Assembly (NCBI RefSeq): GCF_025822765.1
Contig: NZ_JACKUK010000025.1
Span: 249,084 to 313,083, forward strand
Length of the DNA stretch: 64,000 bases
DNA from: Mycobacterium barrassiae
Lineage (GTDB): Bacteria; Actinomycetota; Actinomycetes; Mycobacteriales; Mycobacteriaceae
Direction: 5' to 3'
Shown piece by piece: positions 63,607 to 64,000 of this stretch. The notes under the pieces were generated by a model. That model was not told the origin of the DNA. It saw only the letters and a program-made list of their open reading frames with translations, and made no database searches. The first letter of the stretch is position 1, and each line of letters starts with the position of its first letter. A program made the position numbers and the translations under genes.

Positions 63607-64000
63607 GTGACGGACCTGGTCGTTCGCAAGATCGCCTGGGAGTTCGACGCGACCGTGCCCTTCAAGTGGCAGCCGGTGAACCCCGAGTTCGGCCTATTCT
63701 GCAATGCGTTCACCTTCATCGCCGTGCCGTTCGAGCGCTACATCGTCAGCGTCGTACGCAAAGCCGAAGACAAACTCGGCGACGACCCCGCGGTTGCCGC
63801 GGAAGCCGACGCGTTTCTGCGGCAGGAGGCGCAGCACGCGTCGGCGCACCGCAAGCACATGCTCGCCCTCGTGGCGTGCTACCCCGAACTCGAACGGTGT
63901 TACGAGGACGCCTGCGCGGCCTACGACCGACTCCTCGACGAGCAGCCCGTCGAGTTCCACGCTGCGTACATCGCCAATCTCGAGGCGACGTTCACGCCCC
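63607..64000 (+). CDS. metal-dependent hydrolase (PF10118-type di-iron protein), 5' part
   Basis: The frame opens at GTG 63607 after GGGGAGG and stays open to the window end (131 residues). It reads VRKIAWEFDATVPFKWQPVN, then FLRQEAQHASAHRKHM, where the Glu-x-x-His pattern indicates a di-iron helical protein of the YbcI/PF10118 group often annotated as metal-dependent hydrolase. A further acidic helix (YEDACAAYDRLLDEQPVEFH) follows. The rest lies outside the window. The gene starts 123 bases from tetR in divergent orientation. Confidence 0.75.
   Translation, partial: MTDLVVRKIAWEFDATVPFKWQPVNPEFGLFCNAFTFIAVPFERYIVSVVRKAEDKLGDDPAVAAEADAFLRQEAQHASAHRKHMLALVACYPELERCYEDACAAYDRLLDEQPVEFHAAYIANLEATFTP

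Overview
The window is chromosomal DNA of a fast-growing mycobacterium (Mycolicibacterium type). The base composition is high in G+C, and GTG, TTG and ATGA-coupled starts are common. The gene order follows the M. tuberculosis Rv0971c-Rv1013 backbone: the echA7/fadE12/accA2/accD2/fadE13 block, rpmF, mprA-mprB-pepD-moaB2, mscL, the Rv0990c and ruc (Rv0991c) genes, galU-moeA-rimJ-glpR, pat, alkB, arcA, pmt, rsmI, pabB, metG-tatD-rpfB-ksgA, ispE and the pks16-type ligase. An MspA-class porin gene, which slow growers lack, sits inside this backbone. No insertion sequence, prophage, CRISPR array or rRNA is visible. There is one tRNA (Ala, CGC).

Layout. 1-2.1 kb: the end of a VWA-domain gene, a secreted protein, a DUF1707 protein and a NAD-dependent epimerase with an internal gap. 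2.1-10.5 kb (minus): a six-gene operon of AtuA-like protein, acyl-CoA dehydrogenase, carboxylase beta and alpha subunits, a second acyl-CoA dehydrogenase and an enoyl-CoA hydratase, most likely for branched-chain or terpenoid acyl-CoA breakdown. 10.7-16.6 kb: rpmF, then the envelope-stress module mprAB-pepD-moaB2 and an MspA-like porin with an unusually long constriction loop. 16.6-25.2 kb: mscL, an SAF-domain protein, the redox chaperone gene ruc behind a CIRCE operator, an SdpA/SdpB-like pair, formyl-THF cyclo-ligase, galU, the MoeA/Glp-RimJ-GlpR division-linked operon and tRNA-Ala.

25.2-43.2 kb is the more accessory part. It holds small secreted proteins, a haem-binding protein, a thiolase/DUF35 pair, a LigD-type polymerase, the cAMP-controlled acetyltransferase Pat with an AroE-like partner, LpqN/DUF5642 lipoproteins, a PE-PPE-domain esterase, alkB, soxR with a perfect operator, and an arginine deiminase gene that has lost its stop codon. 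Decay is concentrated here: an MPT63-like remnant, a phosphotransferase remnant abutting the thiolase and a frameshifted SDR. 43.2-64 kb is mostly conserved: protein mannosyltransferase, rsmI, an amidohydrolase, pabB carrying a 30-bp tandem repeat, two tandem [FAD oxidoreductase + ECF41 sigma factor] cassettes with matching promoters, metG, tatD, rpfB, ksgA, a soluble Ser/Thr kinase gene placed between ksgA and ispE, a candidate small RNA, an acyl-CoA/AMP ligase, a phosphotransferase/hydrolase/TetR cluster with three matching operator-like sites, and the start of a PF10118-type di-iron protein.

The main regulatory signals read directly from the sequence are: MprA-like direct repeats before mprA and in the porin leader; CIRCE before ruc; a SoxR box over the soxR start; two ECF41-type promoters; three TTKACR-N14-TGTAAW-type sites for the TetR; and intergenic palindromes, three of which belong to one family.
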